DNA of 64,000 bases from CBDBON01 sp965208395. Lineage in GTDB: Bacteria; Chloroflexota; Dehalococcoidia; Lucifugimonadales; CBDBON01. The notes beneath the pieces are model-generated. The model did no database searches. It was not told the origin of the DNA and was given only the letters and a program-made list of their open reading frames with translations. Made by a program: the position numbers and the translations under genes. Location: the NCBI GenBank assembly GCA_965208395.1, contig CBDBON010000002.1:558001-622000 (forward strand). Reading direction: 5' to 3'. Within the stretch, counting starts at the first letter, position 1; the number at the start of each line of letters is the position of its first letter. Positions 8,013 to 17,218 of this stretch are shown piece by piece.

Positions 8013-8981
8013 ATGAGAGACCCGTTCATAGCACACGCCGAGATTCGCAACTTTGCTGATGCACGAGTGAATCTGCCGTCGGACACCGCGCGTCGGTACC
8101 GGGAGCAGGTGAACCGCCTGCGAGAAACTCTCGCAAAGCACATCGCAGACAACCCAGGCTTCGCTTTGGTCAAGATGCTCCATGCCGGAAGCGTTGCGAA
8201 GGGGACTGCCCTTCGCACCATTAACGACCTTGATGCCGCCGTATACGTGAGGAGGGACCAAACTCCCGGTGACGAGAGGCAGTTGGTGCCGTGGGTGGCA
8301 GACCGGCTCCGTGAAGCATATCCCACCAAAGATGCAAGCGACTTCACGGAATCACCGCATTGCGTGACGATTCATTTCCGGGGAACTGACCTAAATGTCG
8401 ATGTGGTCCCTGTGCTTTACGAGGGCGACGAAGACGATTACGGCTATCTGGTGGATAAGTTCACTGGCGAACGACTTCTTACGTGCATTCCACGCCATCT
8501 TGAGTTTGTTCGCAAGCGAAAAGCTGCCAACCAGACGCATTTCGCCCAGGTGGTTCGCCTAGTGAAGTGGTGGGCAAGCCAACGAAAGGCGGAGAACGCC
8601 AACTTCAAGTGCAAGTCTTTCCTATTGGAACTGCTTGTTGCTCACCTGGCCGATGGCGGTGCTGACCTAAAGGATTACCCACAGGTTCTTGAAGGGTTCT
8701 TCAGCCATGTAGTGAAGACTGGCCTTGAGGAGCGTGTGGCGTTCGCTGACTACTATCCAGCCAGTCGTCTACCACGTCCTACGGGTGCCGCCATCGAAGT
8801 CTTCGATCCGGTCAACGCCGAAAACAATGTCACCGACAAATACGCGTGGGCTGACCGTGAGGCCCTCGTCGATGCTGCAGAAGAGGCGGCAGACGCAATA
8901 CGAGAGGCTTTGTATTCCACCACCAAGGGGCGCGCAATAGAACTGTGGCAGGTAGTCCTTGGACCATCATTCAGAGGGTAG
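8013..8981 (+). CDS. cdn: CBASS CD-NTase (cyclic oligonucleotide synthase)
   Basis: A 322-aa nucleotidyltransferase of the cGAS/DncV-like family. Active-site signature: Gly59-Ser60 (HAGSVAKGTALR), then Asp72 and Asp74 (NDLDAAVYV), third metal ligand Asp130 (TDLNVDVVPV), followed by an OAS-like helical region with VVRLVKWWASQ. Such enzymes make cyclic di- or trinucleotides during phage infection to trigger an effector. The following HORMA and TRIP13-like genes mark a type III system, in which HORMA activates the cyclase. The exact clade and product cannot be told from sequence alone. The start ATG 8013 lies 8 bp after the repressor gene. Confidence 0.88.
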   Translation: MRDPFIAHAEIRNFADARVNLPSDTARRYREQVNRLRETLAKHIADNPGFALVKMLHAGSVAKGTALRTINDLDAAVYVRRDQTPGDERQLVPWVADRLREAYPTKDASDFTESPHCVTIHFRGTDLNVDVVPVLYEGDEDDYGYLVDKFTGERLLTCIPRHLEFVRKRKAANQTHFAQVVRLVKWWASQRKAENANFKCKSFLLELLVAHLADGGADLKDYPQVLEGFFSHVVKTGLEERVAFADYYPASRLPRPTGAAIEVFDPVNAENNVTDKYAWADREALVDAAEEAADAIREALYSTTKGRAIELWQVVLGPSFRG

Positions 8982-8987
8982 CCGGAC

Positions 8988-9491
8988 ATGACGAACACTT
9001 ACACAACCAGCGCTACGTACACCAAGACTAACGTGGAGTACGTGGCTTCGAAGGTGATTGCAGACCTCAGGGCCTTGCGCGCCTACTACGGCCAGCCGAG
9101 CGAGTCCAAGATATGGGAATTCTACGAAGAGTTGGTCGAACTCCTGGCTGGTGGCTACGTGGCCAGCGTGGAGTATGGCTTCAAGCGGAACGGACAGCGA
9201 GTCGTAAGCCTGTATTACGAGGCGCGAACGGATGGTTCACTGTCGGATGGGAGATCCGGTGGCGTTTTCGCAAGGGCAAACATCTCTGGAGCAACTTGGT
9301 TCTCCTTTCTCGAGTACAGCTGGAAATGGGATTCGCTCTCTCCTGCCGCGCAGCGGCAAGTCGAGGACCGGATTACCCTCAAGCGCACCTACGGACAGGC
9401 TCCTGGAGACGGCAACGGCTACTGGAATACAGATCGCACCTACTCCTCGCAAGGCCTAGGTGTGCAGCGCCGGACGTTCCGTCCCTACTAG
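8988..9491 (+). CDS. cap7: bacterial HORMA-domain protein (Cap7-like)
   Basis: A 167-aa protein whose pattern fits the bacterial HORMA1 family: an N-terminal helix (YVASKVIADLRALRAYYG), a central EELVELLAGGYVASVEYGF with FKRNGQRVVSLYYE, and a C-terminal safety-belt region (WFSFLEYS ... YWNTDRTYSSQGLG). In type III CBASS, HORMA proteins bind a closure peptide, then bind and switch on the CD-NTase; a TRIP13-like ATPase opens them again. The gene starts 6 bp after the cyclase and precedes the AAA+ gene, the canonical order. Identification rests on pattern recognition plus context. Confidence 0.82.
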   Translation: MTNTYTTSATYTKTNVEYVASKVIADLRALRAYYGQPSESKIWEFYEELVELLAGGYVASVEYGFKRNGQRVVSLYYEARTDGSLSDGRSGGVFARANISGATWFSFLEYSWKWDSLSPAAQRQVEDRITLKRTYGQAPGDGNGYWNTDRTYSSQGLGVQRRTFRPY

Positions 9492-9501
9492 GTGACTAGA
9501 T

Positions 9502-10443
9502 ATGACCTCCCCAAACCTGTTCGATGAAATCAGAGACCTGCCCGATGAGGAAGCAGCTCGGCAGTTCAGCCGCCTGATTGGACTAGACCACCTCAAGAAT
9601 GTCTTGGTAAAGCAAGCACGCCTATTGCTGACGCCGGGACTGCTGGAAGAGTGGAGCAGGCAGCATCACAACGTCGTCTTGCCATGTGTCGATGACTTCA
9701 GCCGACGGCCTCCGCTGATCGTGTTTTCCGGAGATGTGGGAACGGGGAAGACAACGCTTGCAGATAGCTTCGGCGACCCCGTTGCGCGAAGTGAGAAGTT
9801 GGCAAGAGTCACTCTTCTTCGGTTGAGTCTCATGACGCGTGGCAGAGGGGCTGTGGGTGAGATGACCCACCTCATATCGCAAGCCTTCGATGAGGTGGTG
9901 GAGCTGGCGAGGAAGGGGAGCAATCCGTCGGGGAAGCCTTCGTCGGCCGTCATATTTGTCATAGATGAAGCCGATGCGCTTGCAGAATCGCGGGCTACCG
10001 AACAGATGCATCATGAGGATCGCGCCGGTGTCAATGTGCTGATCAGAGGTATTGATCGGCTTGCGCGGGATCGGCTGCCCGGCCTGGTTGTGCTCTGCAC
10101 GAATCGAGTCGAATCACTCGACCCGGCAGTCATGCGTCGGGCAGCCGTTCATCATGAGTTCAAGCGGCCGACCGATGAGCAGAGGGAATCGGTATTGCGT
10201 GACGCTTTTGGGAACACATTCGACGACACCCAGTATCGTGAACTTGCTCTCCTAACTGGTCCACACCGGAATGGACGAGACTACGGCTACACCTTCTCGG
10301 ACATAGCTCAGAGATTTGTGCCTAACCTTCTCCTTGAGGCTTTTCCGGAGCGTCCTGTGACGTTCGACCTGGCCAGGTCAGTTCTGGACCGATTGGAGCC
10401 AACAGCTCCATTCGTGTCCATGGAAAGCCGAGCGAAGCCGTGA
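9502..10443 (+). CDS. cap6: TRIP13/Pch2-like AAA+ ATPase (Cap6-like)
   Basis: A 313-aa AAA+ ATPase: Walker A GDVGTGKTT (about 77-85), Walker B VIFVIDEADAL (150-160), sensor and arginine-finger region with LCTNR and MRRAAVHHEF. TRIP13-type remodellers disassemble the HORMA-cyclase complex and so limit signalling in uninfected cells. It starts 10 bp after the HORMA gene, and its TGA overlaps the GTG of the effector gene (GTGA). Length fits bacterial TRIP13 homologues. Confidence 0.87.
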   Translation: MTSPNLFDEIRDLPDEEAARQFSRLIGLDHLKNVLVKQARLLLTPGLLEEWSRQHHNVVLPCVDDFSRRPPLIVFSGDVGTGKTTLADSFGDPVARSEKLARVTLLRLSLMTRGRGAVGEMTHLISQAFDEVVELARKGSNPSGKPSSAVIFVIDEADALAESRATEQMHHEDRAGVNVLIRGIDRLARDRLPGLVVLCTNRVESLDPAVMRRAAVHHEFKRPTDEQRESVLRDAFGNTFDDTQYRELALLTGPHRNGRDYGYTFSDIAQRFVPNLLLEAFPERPVTFDLARSVLDRLEPTAPFVSMESRAKP

Positions 10444-11894
10444 CCACCGGACTGAGTGCGAGCGGTGCCCGAATCAGGGGCGACGACTACCAGCATCTGT
10501 TCGCATGGATTCAGGTGCTCAGGGCAATTCAGGTTGGCAGTGATATCGTCGAAATCGGAATAGAAGATCCCGAAGCGGGCAATGCCGACGACGTAACGGT
10601 CTACAGGGATGGCGGAGGCCGCGAATACTATCAGGTGAAGTCTTCGGTCGAAACGAGGGAAGCTGCTGGCATTGAGTGGTTGATGAACCCCAGCCGGGCA
10701 GGCGGACCTAGCATCCTGCAGGGATTCTACAGCTTATGGGTGGGTGAGGAGGAGGGACGTAGGCCCAAGGTGAGCCTTGTTACCAATCGCCTCGCCTTGG
10801 ACGGCGACCCGATTTTGGGTAGAAGAGACGGGCGTGACGCCTCAGTAGCACGGGGGGTGAAACTGTCGTCACCCAAGTCAGAGACTGGCGCTGCCCGCAA
10901 GAGAATTGCTGATCATCTCCAGGTCCGGGAGGAGGAGGTACACCTTTTTCTCGATGACCTATCCTTCAATCTGGGCAAGACCAATGACGATTGGAGGGAA
11001 TTTGCAAAGCCACTCATGTTCGCAGCAGGCCTTCGCCATGACGAAGGTGCCGTTTCTGAAGGCATGAGAATCGTGAGAGAGTGGGTTACCGGGGGTCAGA
11101 GGAAGCTGACGACGGCCGAGTTGCGGGAAACGGTTGAGCACTTGAGGCGCCCGGATGACCTGCCGGCAGCTTCGCTTCTCATACAGGCAATTGATCGGGA
11201 CTCCATGCCAGAGGCCTCCACCATCGTCCTTGACTGGGCGAACTCGTTCCCTGGGGATGAGGCGAGAGTTCGCCGCCTGCCGCATGACCAAGCGCTATGG
11301 AACGACAGTTTCCGACCGGAGATCCGAAGGGCAGCACAGGACTTGAGGGGGCAGGGACAGACCAATGTTCTTGTTCGCGGTTACATGCGCTTGCCCACGT
11401 GGTTCGCTGCGGGAGTTGAACTGAACAGGACCGCTGGCTTTCAGGTTACGTCGTTTCAGGGCCAGACTCCCTGGTCCTCAGAGGGAACGCTCTCTAAAAT
11501 CGCTATCGAGCAGGTCGCTACGAGTTTAGGACTTGGCGAGGACATCGCAATAGGCCTAGCTTTGGCGTTTGATCTATCGCCGGATGTGTTGGCCTACCTT
11601 CGTGAATTGGAGATGGGTGTGGCCCACTACGTTTGCTTGCAGCCGGTGGGCGGTGCAAACAGTCAAGCTATCCGCAGTGCTGCTCAGGCTAGGTGCTGGG
11701 CCTATGAAGCACGTGACTCTATCCGGCGTCTCGTTCAAGAAAACAGACCCAAACGCATTCATCTGTTCTTAGCGGGGCCGCATGGTGCGACGCTCTTGCT
11801 AGGCCACCTGTGGGACCGAATGCCACCCACACAGCTATATGAAGACCTGGGACCAACCAAAGGGTACAGCCCTTCATATCTGATTCCGAATTGA
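10440..11894 (+). CDS. cap4: Cap4-like effector: DUF4297-type nuclease fused to a SAVED domain
   Basis: A 484-aa protein. The N-terminal part has a PD-(D/E)xK-like arrangement: Asp50/Asp51 (GNADDVTVY), Glu62 and Gln65-x-Lys67 (EYYQVKSS), as in DUF4297 endonucleases. The C-terminal SAVED domain, which senses cyclic oligonucleotides, ends with the diagnostic HLFLAGPHGATLLLGHLWD (about 445-463). In Cap4 proteins, ligand binding oligomerises the protein and turns on indiscriminate double-stranded DNA cutting. GTG start overlaps the upstream stop by 4 bp. The effector completes a type III-like CBASS with a nuclease other than NucC. Confidence 0.88.
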   Translation: MTTGLSASGARIRGDDYQHLFAWIQVLRAIQVGSDIVEIGIEDPEAGNADDVTVYRDGGGREYYQVKSSVETREAAGIEWLMNPSRAGGPSILQGFYSLWVGEEEGRRPKVSLVTNRLALDGDPILGRRDGRDASVARGVKLSSPKSETGAARKRIADHLQVREEEVHLFLDDLSFNLGKTNDDWREFAKPLMFAAGLRHDEGAVSEGMRIVREWVTGGQRKLTTAELRETVEHLRRPDDLPAASLLIQAIDRDSMPEASTIVLDWANSFPGDEARVRRLPHDQALWNDSFRPEIRRAAQDLRGQGQTNVLVRGYMRLPTWFAAGVELNRTAGFQVTSFQGQTPWSSEGTLSKIAIEQVATSLGLGEDIAIGLALAFDLSPDVLAYLRELEMGVAHYVCLQPVGGANSQAIRSAAQARCWAYEARDSIRRLVQENRPKRIHLFLAGPHGATLLLGHLWDRMPPTQLYEDLGPTKGYSPSYLIPN

Positions 11895-11922
11895 GGAACC
11901 GTACGTAGAACAGGAGCATCGA

Positions 11923-12759
11923 TTGAAGCCAGATAAGACACTAAAGATTGACCAAATGGAGCTCTCGCCTAACGCAGGGACTCCCTTCGAATTCGAGGGG
12001 GTTCACTCTGGCGGGCAGCTGTCTGGTATCGAGGTAACAGTTACTGTCTACTCGGATGACGATGCCCAAACCCTCGATGAATTGTTCCAGAAGAAAACCG
12101 CAATAGTGGATGACGCCTTCGCGAACAGACAATACGAAGCCACTTTGCACAGGAAATCTTCCATGTATCAGGAAGGACGCCCAGGGAGGACCTACAGATT
12201 TGAGGTAAGAGAGTTGGATGAAGCACCTCCATTCGAGCAGCTGGAAATCGAAGGACACACCTTTGCGGTCATCAGAAACGCCGAGAGGCTACATGAAGAC
12301 ACCGTGATCTGTCTGAACATATTGCTGCGTTTGTCGCCAGAGGAGTTTCAGACATTTCAAAGCTTGCGAAAGCCTGGGCCCATCACAATCCGAAGAGTTG
12401 GCATCGACGAAGACCCGATTGTGCGGCGCTTTGGAGGAGCTCTATACTGGTCTTCCCATGAGGAGGGATCGGCGAGGTTTTATAAGCAGATTGCCAGATT
12501 CTTCCCAAGTGACTATCCGCCCGGTGGGCACTCTTTCGCCTCTGGGCAAGAGCAGCGTGCACAATCTCAGATGATATTGGCACTCACGGCTCGTTTCGAA
12601 GCTCTCGTAAACACCCTTGTTGAGACTGGAAACGTCAGCCAGGAGATCGGCGAAACCTTGGCGTCTGATGAGTGGCGAAAGCTTGTTGATGACGAACGGG
12701 CGATGATGATGGCCTCAAGGCTATCGGAAGTGAATGACGCAGACCTGGAGTTGGACTAG
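11923..12759 (+). CDS. unknown protein, last gene of the CBASS operon
   Basis: A 278-aa protein starting at TTG, 28 bp after the effector gene and on the same strand. No signal peptide, membrane segment or catalytic motif I recognise. The N-terminal half is predicted mostly beta-rich (SGIEVTVTVYSDDD, TYRFEVREL), the C-terminal half helical (ILALTARFEALVNTLVETG). It could be an additional CBASS accessory or an unrelated cargo gene; the context favours co-transcription. Low Cys and acidic termini. Function not assigned. Confidence 0.6.
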   Translation: MKPDKTLKIDQMELSPNAGTPFEFEGVHSGGQLSGIEVTVTVYSDDDAQTLDELFQKKTAIVDDAFANRQYEATLHRKSSMYQEGRPGRTYRFEVRELDEAPPFEQLEIEGHTFAVIRNAERLHEDTVICLNILLRLSPEEFQTFQSLRKPGPITIRRVGIDEDPIVRRFGGALYWSSHEEGSARFYKQIARFFPSDYPPGGHSFASGQEQRAQSQMILALTARFEALVNTLVETGNVSQEIGETLASDEWRKLVDDERAMMMASRLSEVNDADLELD

Positions 12760-13021
12760 AGACGACGACACGCAAGGACCTGCGCTGTGTGGTAGTGAAT
12801 GGCCACCCTGACCGCCGAGTAGAGTGTTCCGCGCCGATCAGGCGTTATGGGCGGAGGGGGACCTTTAGGACACGGGGAGGGGCAACAGCGTACCACTTGA
12901 GCGTGGGTACTCAGCACAAGTGTCACCATATAAGGGCGTCAGCAGGAGTTCCAATGGGAGCGTTGCGGTCTGGGCGTCGGGGGGAATCGACAGCGGATCG
13001 TAGGGATTCGCCCGTCCTGTT
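12760..13021. other. intergenic debris after the CBASS operon
   Basis: Short frames without recognisable protein features. Together with the IstB fragment that follows, this looks like the remains of an insertion sequence. Confidence 0.3.
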
Positions 13022-13105
13022 CTATGTGAGCCGGTAGCTCCCGCCGTTCATCTCCAGGACGTGAACTCGGCGAGTGAAGCGGTCCGCAGGGGCCAGGTTA
13101 AACCT
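13022..13105 (-). pseudogene. C-terminal remnant of an IstB-like ATPase (IS21 family)
   Basis: On the minus strand the last about 26 codons read LAPADRFTRRVHVLEMNGG then SYRLT and a stop at 13022-13024. This fits the conserved IstB ending (ADR...H.h.hNG.SYRL). No longer IstB frame is preserved, so it is a scar of a second IS21-type element, different from the intact one at 23.9-26.4 kb. Confidence 0.45.
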
Positions 13106-13308
13106 CTTTGGCCGAATATCTCAGTCCGCTCGCCGGAGGGGCAGGTTGGTGGTAACTGGCATTGACCTTCTCTCGTTTCTACACCTCCTCTGGCAGGCGG
13201 CGAGGCCCAAGCGAGGGCTACAAGGGTCTGGCCGGTGCCGTTGTTGATGGCGTTCCTGACTGGAGGTGCTCCATCTTCCCTGTCTCCAACTCCCGCCCGA
13301 GAATCACA

Positions 13309-13803
13309 TCATCCGCTCGTCGCTTTTCTTCCAGTGAAGAATAGCAATATGAGCTTGATCTCCATCACAACGAAGATGACGAAACCGATGTAGAACACTG
13401 AGCTTATCAGCCAGGACAGGGTCGGCACCTTGTCGACGAGGATGTTGAAGCCGGCCGCCATACCGAGAATAAACGCGAAGAACACGCTGATGCCGCGAAT
13501 AATGCGGCCGGACGAGGAGCGTCTAGCATTCTTTGTCCACTTCCGTATTTTGTAGGGCAACAGTGGTTCGATGAGAACCAGGACCGAAACAACTAGACAG
13601 AGTAAGACCATCGCGAGAGTCACTTGTGGTGCGGTGAGTTGCGGGATTATCCTGTCCACTTGGAGTCCCAGGCCCTCCGCAGACAGGCCATGTGCGTAGG
13701 CGAACAGCAGCAGGAACCACGTCGCACTCTCTTCTATCTCCAACCTTGGCCGACTCTTGAGCCAACCCTTCAATCTGCGTGCTAGGCGTGCTGCAGTTTC
13801 CAT
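13309..13803 (-). CDS. small polytopic membrane protein, unknown
   Basis: A 164-aa protein from ATG 13803, which has a GGAGG site 8 nt upstream; longer forms lack one. Four hydrophobic segments are visible: WFLLLFAYAHGL (about 29-45), VTLAMVLLCLVVSVLVLI (about 60-78), GISVFFAFILGMAAGFNIL (about 104-122) and the C-terminal FYIGFVIFVVMEIKLILLF (about 137-158). A basic N-terminus and loop (RKWTKNARRSSSGR) suggest N-in topology. It is divergent from the abiE-like operon. It might be a defence-associated membrane component, but nothing in the sequence proves that. Confidence 0.6.
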   Translation of the reverse strand: METAARLARRLKGWLKSRPRLEIEESATWFLLLFAYAHGLSAEGLGLQVDRIIPQLTAPQVTLAMVLLCLVVSVLVLIEPLLPYKIRKWTKNARRSSSGRIIRGISVFFAFILGMAAGFNILVDKVPTLSWLISSVFYIGFVIFVVMEIKLILLFFTGRKATSG

Positions 13804-14028
13804 CGATCTGCCTCCTGCAATACCTGGTTGCTCTTGCCTCGCTGCTGCCCTGGGGTGCATAGGTGGTGCGCTGCCAGAAGAGCCAACGCCTTACTTGAGT
13901 ATCGCACAAATAACCCGTAGTATATATGTGTGTTAGTCGTTGGAAGGGCAAGTTGTCCGATGACATCGAATGACAAACATTCGCGATACACATAGCATGA
14001 ACCTGGGTAACTCGTCAGAAAGGTAGCG

Positions 14029-14844
14029 ATGCCGACTGTCAAACACGAAACGTTCTTTCGCCGGCACCCGGTGTTCACCGGAGTGGAATTGGCTGAACAC
14101 CTCTCCTCCAGCGGCGAGAAGGGGACGAGAACGCAAGAATCTCTGATTGCCTACCACACCGGAACAGGGCGCCTGGTCCGTGTTCGACGGGGACTGTTCG
14201 CCGTCATCCCACCGGGCGCGGACAGCGATACCTATCCCATAGACCCCTTCCTGATCGCGTCCAGGCTCACGCAGGATGCGGTCCTGTCGCACCACACGGC
14301 GCTGGACTTCCACGGGCGGGCCTACTCGGTCTGGAGACGCTTTACCTACCTGGCGTCGCGTCCTCTGGAGCCGCTGACCTTCCGCCACCATGTCTACCGG
14401 GGAGCCAGATTTCCGGAGGCGCTTGTCCGTGTGGGCGGGGAGCAAGTCGGCGTGACAATGGCCGAGCGTGCCGGCATGTCGCTTAGGGTCACGAGCCTTG
14501 AGCGCACGCTCGTGGACATTCTCGACCGCCCGCACATCTCAGGAGGCTGGGAGGAAATATGGCGCTCTCTAGAGACGGTTGAGTTCTTCGACCTCGACAG
14601 AATCGTGGAATATGTCCTTCTGCTTGGGAAGGCGACCACGGCCTCGAAGGTAGGCTACTACCTTGAAGAGCACCGAGAGTCATTGATGGTTGAGGAACGT
14701 CATCTCAATGCACTCCGCAGTCGACGTCCTCGGCAGCCCCACTACGTCGATCGGAGTAGAACCGGGGATGGGAGCCTCGTGGCCGCATGGAACCTGGTCG
14801 TTCCGACCGAGATAATCGAGAGATCCTGGGCCGAGGTGACATGA
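14029..14844 (+). CDS. abiEi: AbiEi-family antitoxin / transcriptional regulator
   Basis: A 271-aa protein with an N-terminal winged HTH (about 10-65: YHTGTGRLVRVRRGLFAVIP) and a C-terminal domain of AbiEi type, including LSHHTALDFHG and SLERTLVDILDRP. AbiEi represses its own operon and antagonises the AbiEii nucleotidyltransferase toxin in this type IV toxin-antitoxin and abortive-infection system. Its TGA overlaps the ATG of the toxin gene (ATGA), as in known abiE operons. A basal promoter is likely within the AT-rich 13900-14028 region. Confidence 0.85.
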   Translation: MPTVKHETFFRRHPVFTGVELAEHLSSSGEKGTRTQESLIAYHTGTGRLVRVRRGLFAVIPPGADSDTYPIDPFLIASRLTQDAVLSHHTALDFHGRAYSVWRRFTYLASRPLEPLTFRHHVYRGARFPEALVRVGGEQVGVTMAERAGMSLRVTSLERTLVDILDRPHISGGWEEIWRSLETVEFFDLDRIVEYVLLLGKATTASKVGYYLEEHRESLMVEERHLNALRSRRPRQPHYVDRSRTGDGSLVAAWNLVVPTEIIERSWAEVT

Positions 14845-15839
14845 GGGTTTCTCTTGAGAGGCTGGCGCTGGATGCGGAGGCGACCGGGTTCCAGCCGGAT
14901 GTGCTGGAGAAGGTGGTACAGCTGCTGGGGTTGCTTGATGCCATCCGCAGCCACCCGTTCTTAGCAGGAAAGCTGGCCCTCAAGGGAGGGACTGCGTTGA
15001 ACCTCTTTGTGTTCGACGTACCGAGACTATCCGTTGACATCGATCTGAATTACGTGGGCGCCGAGACAACTGAAGCCATGCTGGAAGAACGCCCCCGGAT
15101 CGAGGACGCGATGCAGGCTGTCTTCAGCCGAGAGGATTTCGCCATTAGGAGGATTCCTGAAGAACACGCGGGAGGAAAGTGGTCGCTGCGCTATCCGGCG
15201 GCCTCGGGGCAGAGCGGTAGGATCGACGTGGACGTCAACTACATGTACCGCGTGCCCCTGTGGCCGATCACGGTCATGGAGTCCCGGCCTGTGGGTAGCT
15301 GGCGGGCAACAGGTATCCCAGTGGTTGACAAGCACGAGCTGGCGGCAGGAAAGCTTGCAGCACTGTTGACCCGCCGCAGGGCGAGGGACCTGTTCGACAG
15401 CAGCCTGATCCTCTCTATTGATGGTCTCGATGTCGAAAAGCTCAGAACCGCATTCGTGGTTTACGGGGCCGGGGTTAGGAGGGACTGGCGCACGGTCTCA
15501 GTCGAGGACATGGCGTTCGACCCGGAGGAGCTATCTAGCCAGCTTGTGCCTGCGTTGCGCGGTGGTCGTATGCAAGGCGTTGATGCGGCCGCCTATGGCA
15601 ATGACCTCGTACGCAAATGCCAGCGGGTGCTGTCTGATCTCTTACCGTTCAAAGACGAGGAACGAGCATTCCTAGACCTTCTGCTGGACGCTGGTGAGAT
15701 CGACGCGAGTCTCCTCACGACTGAGGGGGAGCTAAAGAACCGCATCCAGGCTCAACCACTGCTTGAATGGAAGGCCCAGAACGTAAGGCGTCACAAGGGA
15801 CTCTTGTCAGACCAAGTTGAAGGGGATCACAGAAAGTGA
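14841..15839 (+). CDS. abiEii: AbiEii/DUF1814-type nucleotidyltransferase toxin
   Basis: A 332-aa protein from ATG 14841 (overlapping the antitoxin stop). The family signature LALKGGTALNLF followed by RLSVDIDLNY gives the GG..DxD nucleotidyltransferase site, and VDKHELAAGKLAALLTRRRARDLFD is the conserved AbiEii Lys/Asp motif. AbiEii and relatives transfer nucleotides to RNA targets such as tRNA and so stop growth. Its TGA overlaps the GTG of the next gene, which makes a three-gene coupled operon rather than the usual pair. Confidence 0.87.
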   Translation: MRVSLERLALDAEATGFQPDVLEKVVQLLGLLDAIRSHPFLAGKLALKGGTALNLFVFDVPRLSVDIDLNYVGAETTEAMLEERPRIEDAMQAVFSREDFAIRRIPEEHAGGKWSLRYPAASGQSGRIDVDVNYMYRVPLWPITVMESRPVGSWRATGIPVVDKHELAAGKLAALLTRRRARDLFDSSLILSIDGLDVEKLRTAFVVYGAGVRRDWRTVSVEDMAFDPEELSSQLVPALRGGRMQGVDAAAYGNDLVRKCQRVLSDLLPFKDEERAFLDLLLDAGEIDASLLTTEGELKNRIQAQPLLEWKAQNVRRHKGLLSDQVEGDHRK

Positions 15840-17053
15840 GCAGCGTATTCAGCAGAGAACCCCAACCTGATGAACTCTACCGATTTCGGTCCATCGACGC
15901 CCTTCTTGGGTCTCGCAAGGAACTGTCTCGTCAAACCATATATCTAGCTAGGCCAGACGAGTTGAACGACTTGGCAGAGGATACGGTAAATGTGGTTTGG
16001 AGTGGCGACGATGTCCTGTGGGCGAATCTAATCACCTACTACTGGAGATCACTTCTACTCTCATGTACCACGGGCGACATCTTTCTTCCGGGGTATCACT
16101 TCATACCTGGCCGCCTGGGCTTGGATGACCCTCCACTGGGTCCTCTAATCGACCAGGGAGTTGCCAGAATACAACAGGAACACGAGACTCAAAGGGTGGC
16201 TGCACTGACGGAACTCCGGCAAAGCAAGGTGCTAGTGTCTGGCTACGAACTGCGAAGGCTACTTTCCACCCTGACCCCTCGCCAGCTTCAACCGTCGTTC
16301 TCGGCAGCTAACCCGCCAGTACTCGATAAGTTCCCGGAGAGGTTCGTGCAAGCCTTGGGCAAGATACTATTGTCAGAATGGGGCGTAGCCTGCTTCACGA
16401 AGGACTTCACAAATCCATTTTTGTGGTCATCATACGCTGACAGCCATAGCGGAGTCTGTTTGGTGTTCGAGAGAGGGCTCCTGGAGGGCCTCGGAGCCTC
16501 AGAGTGGGCAGAGAGGGTGGAGTTGGCAGATGTAACCTACGAAATCACAAAACCTGAGATAGAATTCTTCGCCAATCTTCCAAGATTGACGGTGTCGGAG
16601 TACTCTAAGCTGTTTACCGGCGAGGACGGGACGCTGAGTCCCCTGTGCCCCTTCTTGCCCGAGGACAGAAAGGTCATTGAAGAGGCAAATGCCAGGCAGC
16701 AGACTTTTGCGCGCGAGAACCTTCTGCTCAAGCAAAAGCACTGGGAGGCCGAGCAAGAAGTTCGCATGTTCAGCCTGTTCTATTTCCACGGGACGATGAA
16801 CTCGGACCCTGCCGAACACACGATGCAGTATCCGATAGAGGCACTGAAGGGGATCATCTTCGGCAGCCGCACAACAGAGGCGGACAAGCAAGCTGTGCTG
16901 GATGTTGTCTTGTCTAAGCACTATGTATCTCCAATGAGAGAAGACTTCTGCTTCTGGGAGGCGGAGCTACAACCCAGTGGGTCGATATTCAAGAACTTTT
17001 ACCAGCCGTACATTGGATGGAGACAAGAGTCCGTCTATCCGCGTAAACGATGA
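15836..17053 (+). CDS. DUF2971-domain protein coupled to abiE
   Basis: A 405-aa protein starting at GTG 15836 (GTGA overlap with abiEii). DUF2971 hallmarks: LYRFRSIDALLGS near the N-terminus, a central ACFTKDFTNPFLWSSYADS with HSGVCLVFE (about 180-210), and KHWEAEQEVRMF (about 302-313). DUF2971 proteins occur in phage-defence islands, some as abortive-infection factors, but the biochemical role is unknown. Translational coupling to a toxin-antitoxin pair suggests joint control by AbiEi, perhaps as an added effector. Confidence 0.75.
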   Translation: MSSVFSREPQPDELYRFRSIDALLGSRKELSRQTIYLARPDELNDLAEDTVNVVWSGDDVLWANLITYYWRSLLLSCTTGDIFLPGYHFIPGRLGLDDPPLGPLIDQGVARIQQEHETQRVAALTELRQSKVLVSGYELRRLLSTLTPRQLQPSFSAANPPVLDKFPERFVQALGKILLSEWGVACFTKDFTNPFLWSSYADSHSGVCLVFERGLLEGLGASEWAERVELADVTYEITKPEIEFFANLPRLTVSEYSKLFTGEDGTLSPLCPFLPEDRKVIEEANARQQTFARENLLLKQKHWEAEQEVRMFSLFYFHGTMNSDPAEHTMQYPIEALKGIIFGSRTTEADKQAVLDVVLSKHYVSPMREDFCFWEAELQPSGSIFKNFYQPYIGWRQESVYPRKR

Positions 17054-17218
17054 CTGCTGGAGATCCAAACGCTCGATGGCTACACGCGGACCGGCACATG
17101 GAGTCGACGGATGCAATCGAAGGCCCTCCAGTGATCGCCAGGCCAAGTGAGGATGGATGGTGTGCGTGACGGCGGCTGGCGGTTCTTCCAGATAGTCGGA
17201 ATGAAAACGGAGGCGTAG

